From positions 1 to 41,228 of the forward strand of contig CAYOWK010000037.1 of the NCBI GenBank assembly GCA_964407665.1: 41,228 nt of DNA. Direction: 5' to 3'. Under the pieces are notes generated by a model, which ran no database searches, was not told the origin of the DNA, and saw nothing but the letters and a program-made list of their open reading frames with translations. This document shows positions 9,075 to 17,846 of the stretch, one piece after another. The first letter of the stretch is position 1. Each line of letters begins with the position of its first letter. The position numbers and the translations under genes were made by a program. The stretch is from CAYOWK01 sp964407665. Lineage in GTDB: Bacteria; Pseudomonadota; Alphaproteobacteria; Caulobacterales; Hyphomonadaceae.

Positions 9075-9122
9075 GGGTCATGTTTTGCAGACCCGTGTGG
9101 GAAATGACCAGCACGAATGCCG

Positions 9123-9247
9123 CTCATCCCGACGAAAGTCGGGATCCAGGGCGACTGGCATCGGCCTCCATGGGGCAGTCTGGCAGGTGTGACGCGCCTG
9201 GTTTTTGCCCGGCATGCAGCCTTGGATCCCGGCTTTCGTCGGGATGA
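9123..9247. repeat. inverted-repeat element, MITE/REP-like
   Basis: Arms of 28 bases at 9123-9150 and 9220-9247 are inverted copies with about 26 matches, beginning CTCATCCCGACGAAAG. Each arm also contains a small internal palindrome around CCGACGAAAGTCGG. The 69-base centre codes for nothing recognisable. Such TCATCCCG...CGGGATGA elements recur between genes in many proteobacteria. It fills the gap between the SDR start and the end of the EF-hand gene, both on the minus strand, and could act as a terminator for the EF-hand... SDR direction or as a mobile passenger. Confidence 0.8.
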
Positions 9248-9285
9248 GCAGGATCGGGCGGGACTCCAAACGCGTTTGTCTGCTT

Positions 9286-9861
9286 CTAGCCCGGCGGACG
9301 TCCTCCGCCTGGACCGCCTCCAGGCGGCGGGCCGCCGCCCATGCTCTGGCTTCCCGGACCGCGACCCATGCGCGGCCGCGCGATCTCCACGAGCAGCTCA
9401 GCCCGCATGAGGCGGCCGTCGCGGTTGCGATCGAGGCGGGCAAACTCGTCGCCAAGCCGGGCCTGGAACTCCTTTGCGCTGACTGAGCCATCGAGATCGA
9501 CGTCGAAGCCGATCCGGTTGGGCGCGGCGTCCTCGTCACCCAGCACCGCGCTTGACCACGCAGCATACTCGAATGCCGAGACCCATCCGTCGCCATTGGC
9601 GTCTGCGCGGGTGAACAGGGCTGGAATCGCGGCCGCGCACTCGTCGCTCGATGTTGCAAGATCGTCGTTCGTATCCATCGACACGAAAAGCAGCCCGATG
9701 GGCAGCGCCGCCTTGCCCTCGCTGAACCCTGCGCCTGCAGGGCCGCCGCCAGGAGATTCGCCGCGTCCGCCGCCCGGCGGCCCGCGATCGGGTGAGGCGC
9801 ACGCCGAAAGCATCAGGACACCGGCGGCAAGCAGCGCTCCGGTGAGGATCGGTCTTGCCAT
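9286..9861 (-). CDS. EF-hand lipoprotein with Gly/Pro-rich tail
   Basis: A 191-residue exported protein. The ATG at 9861 begins a lipoprotein signal (MARPILTGALL... LSAC), and is chosen because the longer frame upstream is proline-rich and lacks a signal. Four EF-hand-like loops follow: DTNDDLATSSDE (degenerate), DANGDGWVSAFE, DVDLDGSVSAKE and DRNRDGRLMRAE; the last three fit the 12-residue calcium-binding pattern. The last 30 residues are nearly all Gly and Pro (GGGPPPGGGPGGG). It is probably a periplasmic calcium-binding or calcium-stabilised protein. Its partner is unknown. A second EF-hand lipoprotein lies at 34500-34940. Confidence 0.82.
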   Translation of the reverse strand: MARPILTGALLAAGVLMLSACASPDRGPPGGGRGESPGGGPAGAGFSEGKAALPIGLLFVSMDTNDDLATSSDECAAAIPALFTRADANGDGWVSAFEYAAWSSAVLGDEDAAPNRIGFDVDLDGSVSAKEFQARLGDEFARLDRNRDGRLMRAELLVEIARPRMGRGPGSQSMGGGPPPGGGPGGGRPPG

Positions 9862-10049
9862 GTCCGGCGTCCTGAGAGGTTCGGGGTGGTTGGTGGGGTG
9901 CCGGCAGTGCGGGCCGTCAGGGGGAGGGGGATCGGGGTTGAGCAACCCGCACCACCGGCATGCAGACACTCGCCTGCCTACGTCGCAGGACTGTGTCGGC
10001 AGCCGCAAGAATTGTCGCAGAGTGTAACCGTGCGAGCGCGCCGCCCTGG

Positions 10050-10784
10050 CTAGCCGCCGCGCGGCGCCAGCTTGCCTTCGCGCATCGCTTTCGTCTCGGG
10101 CTCGCCCGGCAGACGGTAGCCCTTGCGCCAGTCGGCGGGATTCACGAACTCGCCTGCCCAGATGCCGGCCTTCTCAGCTTTCGCGGAGCTCTCCGCGGCG
10201 ACATAGGCTTTCGAATACTGGCGATAGGCCAGTGCGTAGCCGTTGCGGGCGAGCCAGTCCTGTATGTCCTTGCGGCCCACGGTGCAGGTCGAGACAGCGC
10301 GGTCATATCGGTCCGTGTCCACCACGGTGCAGGAGACGGGTGCGGACGAAATGAACCGGTCAAGCGCGTTGGCGGCCGCCGACCCACAGCGCCACAGCTT
10401 GCCATCCGCATCCGCGCAGTTCTGGCCGCTCTCGGGCGCATCGACCCCGGACAGGCGGATGCGCTCGCCCCGGATGTCCAGCGTATCGCCGTCGATGACC
10501 GTAGCCCGGCCCATGATGACAGAGCCAATCGCGGCCTTTTCGCCGCTCGATGAGGGCGGAGCCGCCGGCGGCGGAGCCTCTGCCGTCGGCGAGGCCGGGG
10601 CAGGCAGATAAGGGGCGAGGATCTCGTTCAGCCGCTCCGGCCCGAGCGTGACATAGCCGACCGCCCCTGCAGCGAGGAGCGCCGCCATGAGGAGCGTTCC
10701 GGCAAGGCCGTTGCCAGACGATCGCTTCTGGCTGCGGCGCGAGCGGGGATAGGAACCGTAATAGGCGCGGGTGCGTGTCGACAT
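10050..10784 (-). CDS. membrane-anchored thermonuclease (SNase) family protein
   Basis: A 244-residue protein with a basic N-terminus (1-25), one membrane helix (about 27-47), a Pro/Ala/Ser linker (60-85) and a staphylococcal-nuclease-like domain (about 88-220). Key residues are visible: VIDGDTLDI, RIRLSGVDAPE (catalytic Arg and Glu positions) and DRYDR (second Arg region). Four cysteines in the domain suggest disulfides, in keeping with an extracytoplasmic location. Members cleave DNA or RNA with Ca2+. The next gene upstream on the same strand begins 66 bases away, so the two may be co-transcribed. The anchor-plus-linker layout is common in alphaproteobacterial SNase homologues. Confidence 0.87.
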   Translation of the reverse strand: MSTRTRAYYGSYPRSRRSQKRSSGNGLAGTLLMAALLAAGAVGYVTLGPERLNEILAPYLPAPASPTAEAPPPAAPPSSSGEKAAIGSVIMGRATVIDGDTLDIRGERIRLSGVDAPESGQNCADADGKLWRCGSAAANALDRFISSAPVSCTVVDTDRYDRAVSTCTVGRKDIQDWLARNGYALAYRQYSKAYVAAESSAKAEKAGIWAGEFVNPADWRKGYRLPGEPETKAMREGKLAPRGG

Positions 10785-10850
10785 GCCCCAAGGGTGTCTT
10801 CACGAAGGTTACCGGGCCGTTGCCGAAAGGTTAGCGAGAGGTTGACGGCT

Positions 10851-11474
10851 TCAGGGGTGGGAGCCCGAACCTGTTGAGCTGTAGTCCCGGGCGATCTGTT
10901 CGGCCCGCGCACTCCATTTCTCAGGTTCGCCGCGCGCGATGGAGGGCGAATACGACAGCGCAGCCAGTCTTGCGCTTTCAAGTTCGTCCAGGTCGGCTGT
11001 CGGCTTGCCGAACCAGTAGTAAGATGCGGCCTCCGCGCCGATCAAATCTGTGCCGAACCGGGCTCGCCTAAGCCAAAGGCGGGTCAATTGCACATCTGAA
11101 TACTTGATCGACAGGTGGCAGGTGACTGATGCGCGGCCGAGTTCTGCCCTAAGGCCTCGCTCTCTTGCGGCGAGGTCCTGCCAAATCATTGTGCCCAAGT
11201 GAATGGGGATTATTCCATTGCCGCAAATGGGCTGATGTCTGGGACGGGCCTGGTGGGTAGTCCCATCTCGCCAGCCGTGAGTAATCAGCACCATTTTCTC
11301 GAACGGTGTCGGCGAGGCTGGAGACGGCGCCGGATCGAGCCATCCTGTCCGTTCAGCCCTCGTCATCCCGTCGGCGCCGAGAAACCAGACCCAACCAAGC
11401 AGGCCGATGACAGCCGCCAGCACGAGCGCTGCCAGACTAGCGGTCGCGACGCCCATGATTTTCAGGACTTGCAC
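10851..11474 (-). CDS. short membrane protein resembling a reduced GT51 transglycosylase
   Basis: A 207-residue protein with one N-terminal membrane helix (about 8-32). The C-terminal half contains LWLRRARFGTDLIGAEAASYYWFGK followed by LDELESARLAALSYSPS, which follows the pattern of peptidoglycan glycosyltransferases (GT51/MtgA: YLN...FG...YG...A..YFGK...L.L.E.A.LA.L..SPS). The first half does not show the catalytic ED...F..H.G or GGSTITQQ blocks, so it is probably not an active polymerase. The GTG start at 11474 has GGGAG seven bases upstream. It could be a lysozyme-like fold that has been retuned, or a decayed enzyme. Family assignment is by eye and moderate. Confidence 0.6.
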   Translation of the reverse strand: MQVLKIMGVATASLAALVLAAVIGLLGWVWFLGADGMTRAERTGWLDPAPSPASPTPFEKMVLITHGWRDGTTHQARPRHQPICGNGIIPIHLGTMIWQDLAARERGLRAELGRASVTCHLSIKYSDVQLTRLWLRRARFGTDLIGAEAASYYWFGKPTADLDELESARLAALSYSPSIARGEPEKWSARAEQIARDYSSTGSGSHP

Positions 11475-11620
11475 CCGCGAACTCCCGTCCCCTCAAAGAA
11501 GCTGGCGACAATGCAGCAGGCAAAAGAGACCCGAATACGGCAGAGCGCAGGCGACCCCTTTGCCCTTGCCACGCGGCGGGGGGTGTGGTCCTGAGTGCGC
11601 GCAATCCAGAGGAAGCTGTC

Positions 11621-12904
<1,284 letters not shown>

Positions 12905-12913
<9 letters not shown>

Positions 12914-12936
12914 GCCGGTCTGGCCTACCGCGCCTC
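12905..12936. terminator. shared hairpin between convergent purA and marR-type genes
   Basis: GAGGCG TAGGCC (12905-12916) pairs with GGCCTA (12922-12927) and, after a three-base bulge, CGCCTC (12931-12936). The stem overlaps the last codons of both genes. There is no clear T-run, so intrinsic termination is plausible but not certain. Confidence 0.45.
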
Positions 12937-13374
12937 GTCCAGCGCCTTGCGCAGCCCCTCCAGGAAAGGCAGCGCCGCGCGAACCGCGTCTGGCGCGGGC
13001 AGCCCGGGAACGCCGTCGAGGGCGCCCGACGTCAATCGCACGCACTGGTCCCGCATCTTCCGGCCAGCCGGCGTGAGATCCACCAGCTTGGCGCGCGAGT
13101 CGGTTTCGTCCGGCGCGATGCGGACCAGACCCTGGGCCTCCAGGCGCTGCAGCGTGTTGGTCATGGCGCCCTTGGTCACCTGGAACGCCCGGGCCAGCCG
13201 GCTCGGGGACCATGTCCCGCCGAGCCGCACCAGATGATTGAGAACTCCAAACTGGGCGAGCGACATACCGTCAGGGAGAAGCCGTTCAAGACGGTTCGAC
13301 GAGAGCTGGCTGATGATCCCGATCTCGGTGAACATCCGGAAGTACAGGGCCGTCGTATCGTCCGGCTGGCTCAA
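12925..13374 (-). CDS. MarR family transcriptional regulator
   Basis: A 149-residue winged-helix regulator. The DNA-binding part runs about 38-100 (SLAQFGVLNHLVRLGG, SPSRLARAFQVTKGAMTNTLQRLEAQGLV, then the wing IAPDETDSRAKLVDLTPAG with the usual DxRxK). The outer helices form the dimer interface. The start is a TTG that overlaps the TGA of the upstream nitroreductase-like gene (TTGA), so translation is coupled. MarR proteins usually bind palindromes near their own promoter and release on binding an aromatic ligand or on oxidation. The palindromes at 14546-14583 before the first gene are the obvious target (inference). Confidence 0.92.
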   Translation of the reverse strand: MSQPDDTTALYFRMFTEIGIISQLSSNRLERLLPDGMSLAQFGVLNHLVRLGGTWSPSRLARAFQVTKGAMTNTLQRLEAQGLVRIAPDETDSRAKLVDLTPAGRKMRDQCVRLTSGALDGVPGLPAPDAVRAALPFLEGLRKALDEAR

Positions 13375-14525
13375 GAAGCTGTATCCTTCTCGCTGAACAG
13401 GGCGTCGAGACCACGACGCGGCGCTGCAATCACGTTGTCCGCATACCCGACCCGCACCAGCATCTGAAGTCTCCGTCCTTCGCCAATCAGCGCGTGCACC
13501 TCGTCGTAGAGCGGGCGCATCTCAACGAACTCCTGCAGGGTCTGGCTCCACGGATGAACCGCGAGGCCAAGGCTCGCCGCTTCTAGCGTCAGTCGTGCGT
13601 AGGCGCGTCCGGCGGCGATCTGGTCAGCGCGGCTCGTATTGTCGTTGATCAGCCACGCAAACGCGCGGGCGGACGCCGCCTTGGCCGCATACTGGTCGAG
13701 CCCCATCTTGAAGGCGTCCGATGTGGGATCGAGCAGCGCTTCGCGCGTCACCATACCGGCGGCCTTGCCAATCTCCATCATCGGCCCCTCCAGAAAGAGC
13801 CCGTCCGGATCGCGCGAGACCTCGTCCCGGCCGATCCGCATCAGGTCGGTGCTTTCCTTCATCGTGCGGTGGGTCAGCGATTCCATCTCGTGTCCCCGCC
13901 ATGTGATGTCGCGGAGACGGGCGATGCCGTCGCCGCCGCCAGCCGTGCGGGCTGTGACGCCGTGGACGCTTCCGGCGGCGACAAGTTGCGCCAGCAGGCT
14001 GCTGTCCACATCGCGCGGATCGTAGACATTCCGGTTCGTGCGGCGGATGCCGATGGCGGCGAACGCAGGATCAGCCGATGCCTGTCCCGCTAGGAATCGC
14101 ACGCGAGCGACCGGGCGCTGGTCCAGCCTCGGGGCCGGGTCTCCCTCCGGGAAGGCCGTGATCTCCGTTGCATAGCCTTCTTCGGCGGCAGCAATGGAGA
14201 GGAGTTCCAGGAACGTCCCGCATCCAAGCACGATCTGCCGGTCGAACGGGTCCGTTTCCGGCAGCCGGCGGTCTAGGTCGCAATACAGCTCGAGGCTGTC
14301 CTCGCCCACCAGGCGCACCAGCCACGGTTGGCGATTGTGCGGGTTGGGGGCCAGCAGCGCATAGGACAGGAACCGGCGCCTGTATTCGGTTGGCGTCCCC
14401 GCTTCGCGCCACGGTCGCCGCGCCGAGGAGGATGGCGTTGTCGCGACATACCCGGCGCCGCCCGCCACGGCTGCCAGCACAACCCCGCCGCCGATCAGTC
14501 TCAGAACGCCCCTGCGTGTCGCCAT
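13371..14525 (-). CDS. exported Acg-family nitroreductase-like flavoprotein
   Basis: A 384-residue protein with a twin-arginine signal (ATRRGVLRLIGG, then a hydrophobic stretch to about residue 28). The mature part follows the Acg/nitroreductase pattern: ALLAPNPHNRQPW near residue 55, ELYCDLDRRLPETDPFDRQ, IRRTNRNVYDPRDV and a C-terminal SLGLAVHPWSQTLQEF. Acg relatives bind FMN tightly and many lack a lid for substrate entry, so they may store flavin or detoxify rather than reduce nitro compounds; Tat export fits a pre-folded flavoprotein. First gene of a two-gene operon with the MarR regulator, probably controlled by it through the palindromes upstream. Confidence 0.85.
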   Translation of the reverse strand: MATRRGVLRLIGGGVVLAAVAGGAGYVATTPSSSARRPWREAGTPTEYRRRFLSYALLAPNPHNRQPWLVRLVGEDSLELYCDLDRRLPETDPFDRQIVLGCGTFLELLSIAAAEEGYATEITAFPEGDPAPRLDQRPVARVRFLAGQASADPAFAAIGIRRTNRNVYDPRDVDSSLLAQLVAAGSVHGVTARTAGGGDGIARLRDITWRGHEMESLTHRTMKESTDLMRIGRDEVSRDPDGLFLEGPMMEIGKAAGMVTREALLDPTSDAFKMGLDQYAAKAASARAFAWLINDNTSRADQIAAGRAYARLTLEAASLGLAVHPWSQTLQEFVEMRPLYDEVHALIGEGRRLQMLVRVGYADNVIAAPRRGLDALFSEKDTAS

Positions 14526-14545
14526 CCTAAGATCCCCTGTCTTTA

Positions 14546-14583
14546 TTGTTCAATGTTGAACAACATAGTTCATCGTTGAACAA
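14546..14583. promoter_or_regulatory. two palindromic operator candidates, 20 bp apart
   Basis: TTGTTCAA-TG-TTGAACAA (14546-14563) is a perfect inverted repeat. A second copy at 14566-14583, TAGTTCAT-CG-TTGAACAA, keeps the right half-site intact and differs in the left. Their centres are 20 bp apart, two helical turns, so dimers would sit on the same face of the DNA. They begin 21 bases before the ATG of the Acg-type gene, in the right place for repression. The MarR protein encoded in the same operon is the likely binder (inference from family habits). The AT-rich stretch contrasts with the GC-rich surroundings. Confidence 0.75.
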
Positions 14584-14680
14584 AATGCAAGACGCCGTGC
14601 CAGGGAGCGATGGGCTCGCCAGCGACCAAGCGCCCGGATATGGCAGCAGGCACGGACAGGCCCTGGAAAGCGGACGCAAG

Positions 14681-15856
14681 ATGAAGATCTGGAGCGACTG
14701 GATTGCCGCGAAAGCCTGGCGGCGCGTACTGTTCGTCCTGGTGTGCCTTGCCCCGCTCATCTCCGGCGTGGCGAGCCGGATCGCCAAGGGCAGCATCTGG
14801 TTCCAGGATTTCGACGCCGTGGCCTGCGCAGGCGAGCGTCTCGCGGCGGGTCTGCCGATCTACGAACAGGAGCCGACCTGCGCGGGGATGGAGCCCACCG
14901 GGTTCGTCTATCTGCCGTGGGTGGCGCGCGTGTTTGGGGCCGCGTCCAACGCCATCGGCTATGACGGGCTGAAGTGGAGCTATGCGGCGGTCTATGTGGC
15001 GGCGTTCGCCCTGCTGGGCTGGGCGGCCTTCCTGAACAGGAAAGCGGCCGGATCGGTCTGGGACCGTCTGCCGGTGCTCGGTCTGGTCACCGGCTCCACC
15101 ATCTACTGGGGCAACGTCGCGCCGATCCTTCACGCCTTCGTTGCGGCCGCGGCGCTGGTTGCGGCGAGGCATCCCGCCCTCTTCGCACTGGCCTTGGCCA
15201 TGGCGGCGGCGGTGAAGCCTGTGTTCCTCACTTACGGTATCGTCTTGCTGGTGCTGCCCATCCCGCTGTGGAAGCGGCTGGCGCTGGGCGCGGCTACTGC
15301 AGGCCTCGGCCTCGCGCCGACGCTGCACTTCATGGCCACGGGCGGTGAGCTGGCGGCGCAATGGCAGGCCAACCTCGACTTCTTCGTCTACCGCGTGCAG
15401 CCCGGCGACGGATTCCTCGGCTGGCTGGGGATGCTGGGCGCCGACACCGGCTCGCTGGCGGCGCAGGCGGGATGGGCGGTTTACGCCGCGGTGGTGACCA
15501 TCGCTGCTGTCGTCATCGCGTTGCGGGCGGGTCTCACGCCCGAGCAGCGCGTGTGGCTGGGAATGGGCGCGGGTGCGTTGGCCAATCCGCGCATCGTGCC
15601 TCTGGATGTGCTGATGTTGGCGGTGCTGGTGGGCGCCGTGATCCACGTAGCCCGGACAGCTGCGATATCAGATCGGGCGCGGAAGTGGGCCGTCGGGCTG
15701 GCTGCCGGCTCCGCCATTGTGGGCGCGCTCGGCAATTCGCTGGACGCCGGGGACTACGCGCCCAAGGTCTTCACGCTGGTGATCACGGGTGTTCTGGTCT
15801 GGATGGCGGTTGCTGCGACCCGGCGGCAAGTCGCCGCCGGGTCTTCAGTGAACTGA
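14681..15856 (+). CDS. multi-pass membrane glycosyltransferase-like protein (GT87/DUF2029)
   Basis: A 391-residue membrane protein with about nine hydrophobic helices. An early periplasmic loop reads WFQDFDAVACAGERLAAGLPIYEQ, with FDVY.A...L..G.PIY-like spacing typical of GT87 polyprenyl-phosphate-dependent mannosyltransferases; the Asp pair near residue 44 would be the catalytic site. Later segments VYLPWVARVFGA and MAAAVKPVFLTYGIVLLVLP match the same family (KP motif). The start is the ATG at 14681, where the cytoplasmic KIWSDW segment precedes helix 1; an ATG at 14546 lies inside the palindromes and is rejected. It ends three bases from the convergent symporter gene. The sugar and acceptor are unknown. 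Confidence 0.75.
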   Translation: MKIWSDWIAAKAWRRVLFVLVCLAPLISGVASRIAKGSIWFQDFDAVACAGERLAAGLPIYEQEPTCAGMEPTGFVYLPWVARVFGAASNAIGYDGLKWSYAAVYVAAFALLGWAAFLNRKAAGSVWDRLPVLGLVTGSTIYWGNVAPILHAFVAAAALVAARHPALFALALAMAAAVKPVFLTYGIVLLVLPIPLWKRLALGAATAGLGLAPTLHFMATGGELAAQWQANLDFFVYRVQPGDGFLGWLGMLGADTGSLAAQAGWAVYAAVVTIAAVVIALRAGLTPEQRVWLGMGAGALANPRIVPLDVLMLAVLVGAVIHVARTAAISDRARKWAVGLAAGSAIVGALGNSLDAGDYAPKVFTLVITGVLVWMAVAATRRQVAAGSSVN

Positions 15857-15859
15857 AAT

Positions 15860-17689
15860 CTAGACCGGATCGCTGGCGGCGGCGGGCGCAGGTCCGTGCT
15901 GGCCCTCGTCATCGCCGTGATCGACGCCCGCAGTGCGGTCGCCCTTCGCAAGCGCCACGACAACGCCCGACAGTGCGATCAGCGCGATCACGTTCGGGAA
16001 GATCATCATTGCATTGAACAGGTCTCCCGTCTTCCAGATCACCTCGATGTTCTGGAACGAGCCGACCACGATCATCAGGCACCAGACCACACGCCACGGG
16101 ATCTCGGCCCAGTGGCCGAAGAGATAGGTGGCGGCGCGTTCGCCATAGTAGCTCCAGGTGACGAGCGTGGTGAACACGAACAGGGCCAGCGCGACTGAGG
16201 CGACCAGCGTGCCGAGGGGGATGCCCAGAACCGGGAAGCTGAACGCCGTGCCGAAGGCAGCCGATGTCATCTCGAAGCCCTGCAGGTCCGAAGTCCAGGC
16301 ATGCTCCTGGACGCCAGCTGTCGACGGGAAGGCGCCCTGTACTGTAAGGATCACGAGCCCGGTCATGGTGCAGACGATGATGGTGTCGATGAACGTGCCC
16401 ATCATCGCAAAGCGGCCCTGGCGCGCGGGATCGTTGGTCTGAGCCACGGCGTGCGCCATCGGTGTCGAACCCTGGCCAGCCTCGTTCGAGAACAGGCCGC
16501 GCGCAACGCCGGACCGGATCGCAAGGATGATGCCGGCGCCGACAAAGCCGCCCGTGGCGGCATGGCCCGTGAAGGCCGAGGCGAAGATTGTGCCGAACGC
16601 GGCGGGGACGTCGGAGATGTTCAGGATGATGGCGACAACTGCCATGAGGATATAACCCGCCGCCATCGCGGGCACGATCTTCTCGGCCACGTTGCCGATG
16701 GATTTGATGCCGCCGATGATCACGACAAATACCAGCGCGGCGACGATGATGCCCGCGATGATTTCACCGCCCGAACCGGCGGGAGTGCCGATCGCATTCT
16801 CGATTGGCGCGCCGGCATCAGCCAGCGGGAAGATGCCCGTGATGGCGTCAGCAACGCCGTTCGCCTGGATCATGCAGCCGGTCGAGATCGCCGAGAGCAG
16901 CGTGCCGATGCAGAAGAGGATCGAGAGCCAGCCCCATTTCTTGCCGAGGCCTCGGCGGATGTAGGTCATCGGGCCGCCGCGATAGTGTCCGTTGGCGTCC
17001 ACGTCGCGGAAGCGCACCGCGAGCGATCCCTCGGCGAAGGCGAGCGCCATGCCGAGCAGCGCCGTGACCCACATCCAGAACAGCGCGCCCGGTCCGCCCA
17101 GCGTGATGGCGGTTGCCACGCCGGTGATGTTGCCGGTGCCGATCTGTCCGGACAGCGCGGTCGAGAGGGCCGCGAACGGGCTGATCTCGCCCTTACCGCC
17201 CTCTTCCTTCTTGAAGAGGCCCGCAAAGGCGGCGGGCAGCTTCAGGACCGGATAGAAGCCGAGCCGGATCATGAAGAAGATACCGGAGCCCAGGAGAATG
17301 ATCACCATGGGCGGAAATGGCAGCAGCTGCCCCGAGACAACTGCTTGAGGCTCGAAGGGCAGAGCCGATAATTTTGCGATGGCGCTGGTCTTCAGGCCGG
17401 ACTCTTCAAGTGCGGCAGTACCGGTCGCGGTCTTGGGCCAAGTGCCTCCCCAGATGAAGTCTGAAACGCTGACCACCCCATCAAGGACGCCGCCGAATTC
17501 TTTGAACTCGCGCTTGTCCAGAGCCTCAACAACTACACAGGAACTCGCGTCTCCATCTGCGCAGCTGGCGCGAACTTGTTGGGCAAAACCGGAAGGAAGC
17601 GCCGCTTCTTGGGCAAAGGCCGGCGCAAAGAAGGTGAGCAATAGCCACCCCAAACTGGCAGCAGCCAGTCTTCCTAGAATATTGGCCAT
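15860..17689 (-). CDS. AGCS family sodium:alanine/glycine symporter
   Basis: A 609-residue inner-membrane transporter that takes up alanine or glycine with Na+. The AGCS signatures are plain: LSGQIGTGNITGVATAITLGGPGALFW, GGPMTYIRRGLG and GLFSNEAGQGSTPMAHA. Typical family members have about 450-550 residues; the excess here is at the front. Residues 1-26 look like a cleavable signal (ending AFAQ), followed by about 100 extracytoplasmic residues with two cysteines (ASCADGDASSC) before the first transport helix near 128. The C-terminus is a charged tail with DHGDDEGQHG. A GGGG stretch lies upstream of the ATG. Single gene, convergent with the GT87-like gene. Confidence 0.93.
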   Translation of the reverse strand: MANILGRLAAASLGWLLLTFFAPAFAQEAALPSGFAQQVRASCADGDASSCVVVEALDKREFKEFGGVLDGVVSVSDFIWGGTWPKTATGTAALEESGLKTSAIAKLSALPFEPQAVVSGQLLPFPPMVIILLGSGIFFMIRLGFYPVLKLPAAFAGLFKKEEGGKGEISPFAALSTALSGQIGTGNITGVATAITLGGPGALFWMWVTALLGMALAFAEGSLAVRFRDVDANGHYRGGPMTYIRRGLGKKWGWLSILFCIGTLLSAISTGCMIQANGVADAITGIFPLADAGAPIENAIGTPAGSGGEIIAGIIVAALVFVVIIGGIKSIGNVAEKIVPAMAAGYILMAVVAIILNISDVPAAFGTIFASAFTGHAATGGFVGAGIILAIRSGVARGLFSNEAGQGSTPMAHAVAQTNDPARQGRFAMMGTFIDTIIVCTMTGLVILTVQGAFPSTAGVQEHAWTSDLQGFEMTSAAFGTAFSFPVLGIPLGTLVASVALALFVFTTLVTWSYYGERAATYLFGHWAEIPWRVVWCLMIVVGSFQNIEVIWKTGDLFNAMMIFPNVIALIALSGVVVALAKGDRTAGVDHGDDEGQHGPAPAAASDPV

Positions 17690-17846
17690 GTCGCCCCGCG
17701 CTCCTGCCTCAGTGTCTGGAATCCAAGACGCCGCACACTGCCCTCTGGAACAGGGCGCGCCAAGCCGAAACCACGCTTACGGACGCCGTTGACCTAAAGT
17801 GAGGCGCCGATTTCTGCGGCGCGCTTCTTGTGGTCTATTCCCTGGC

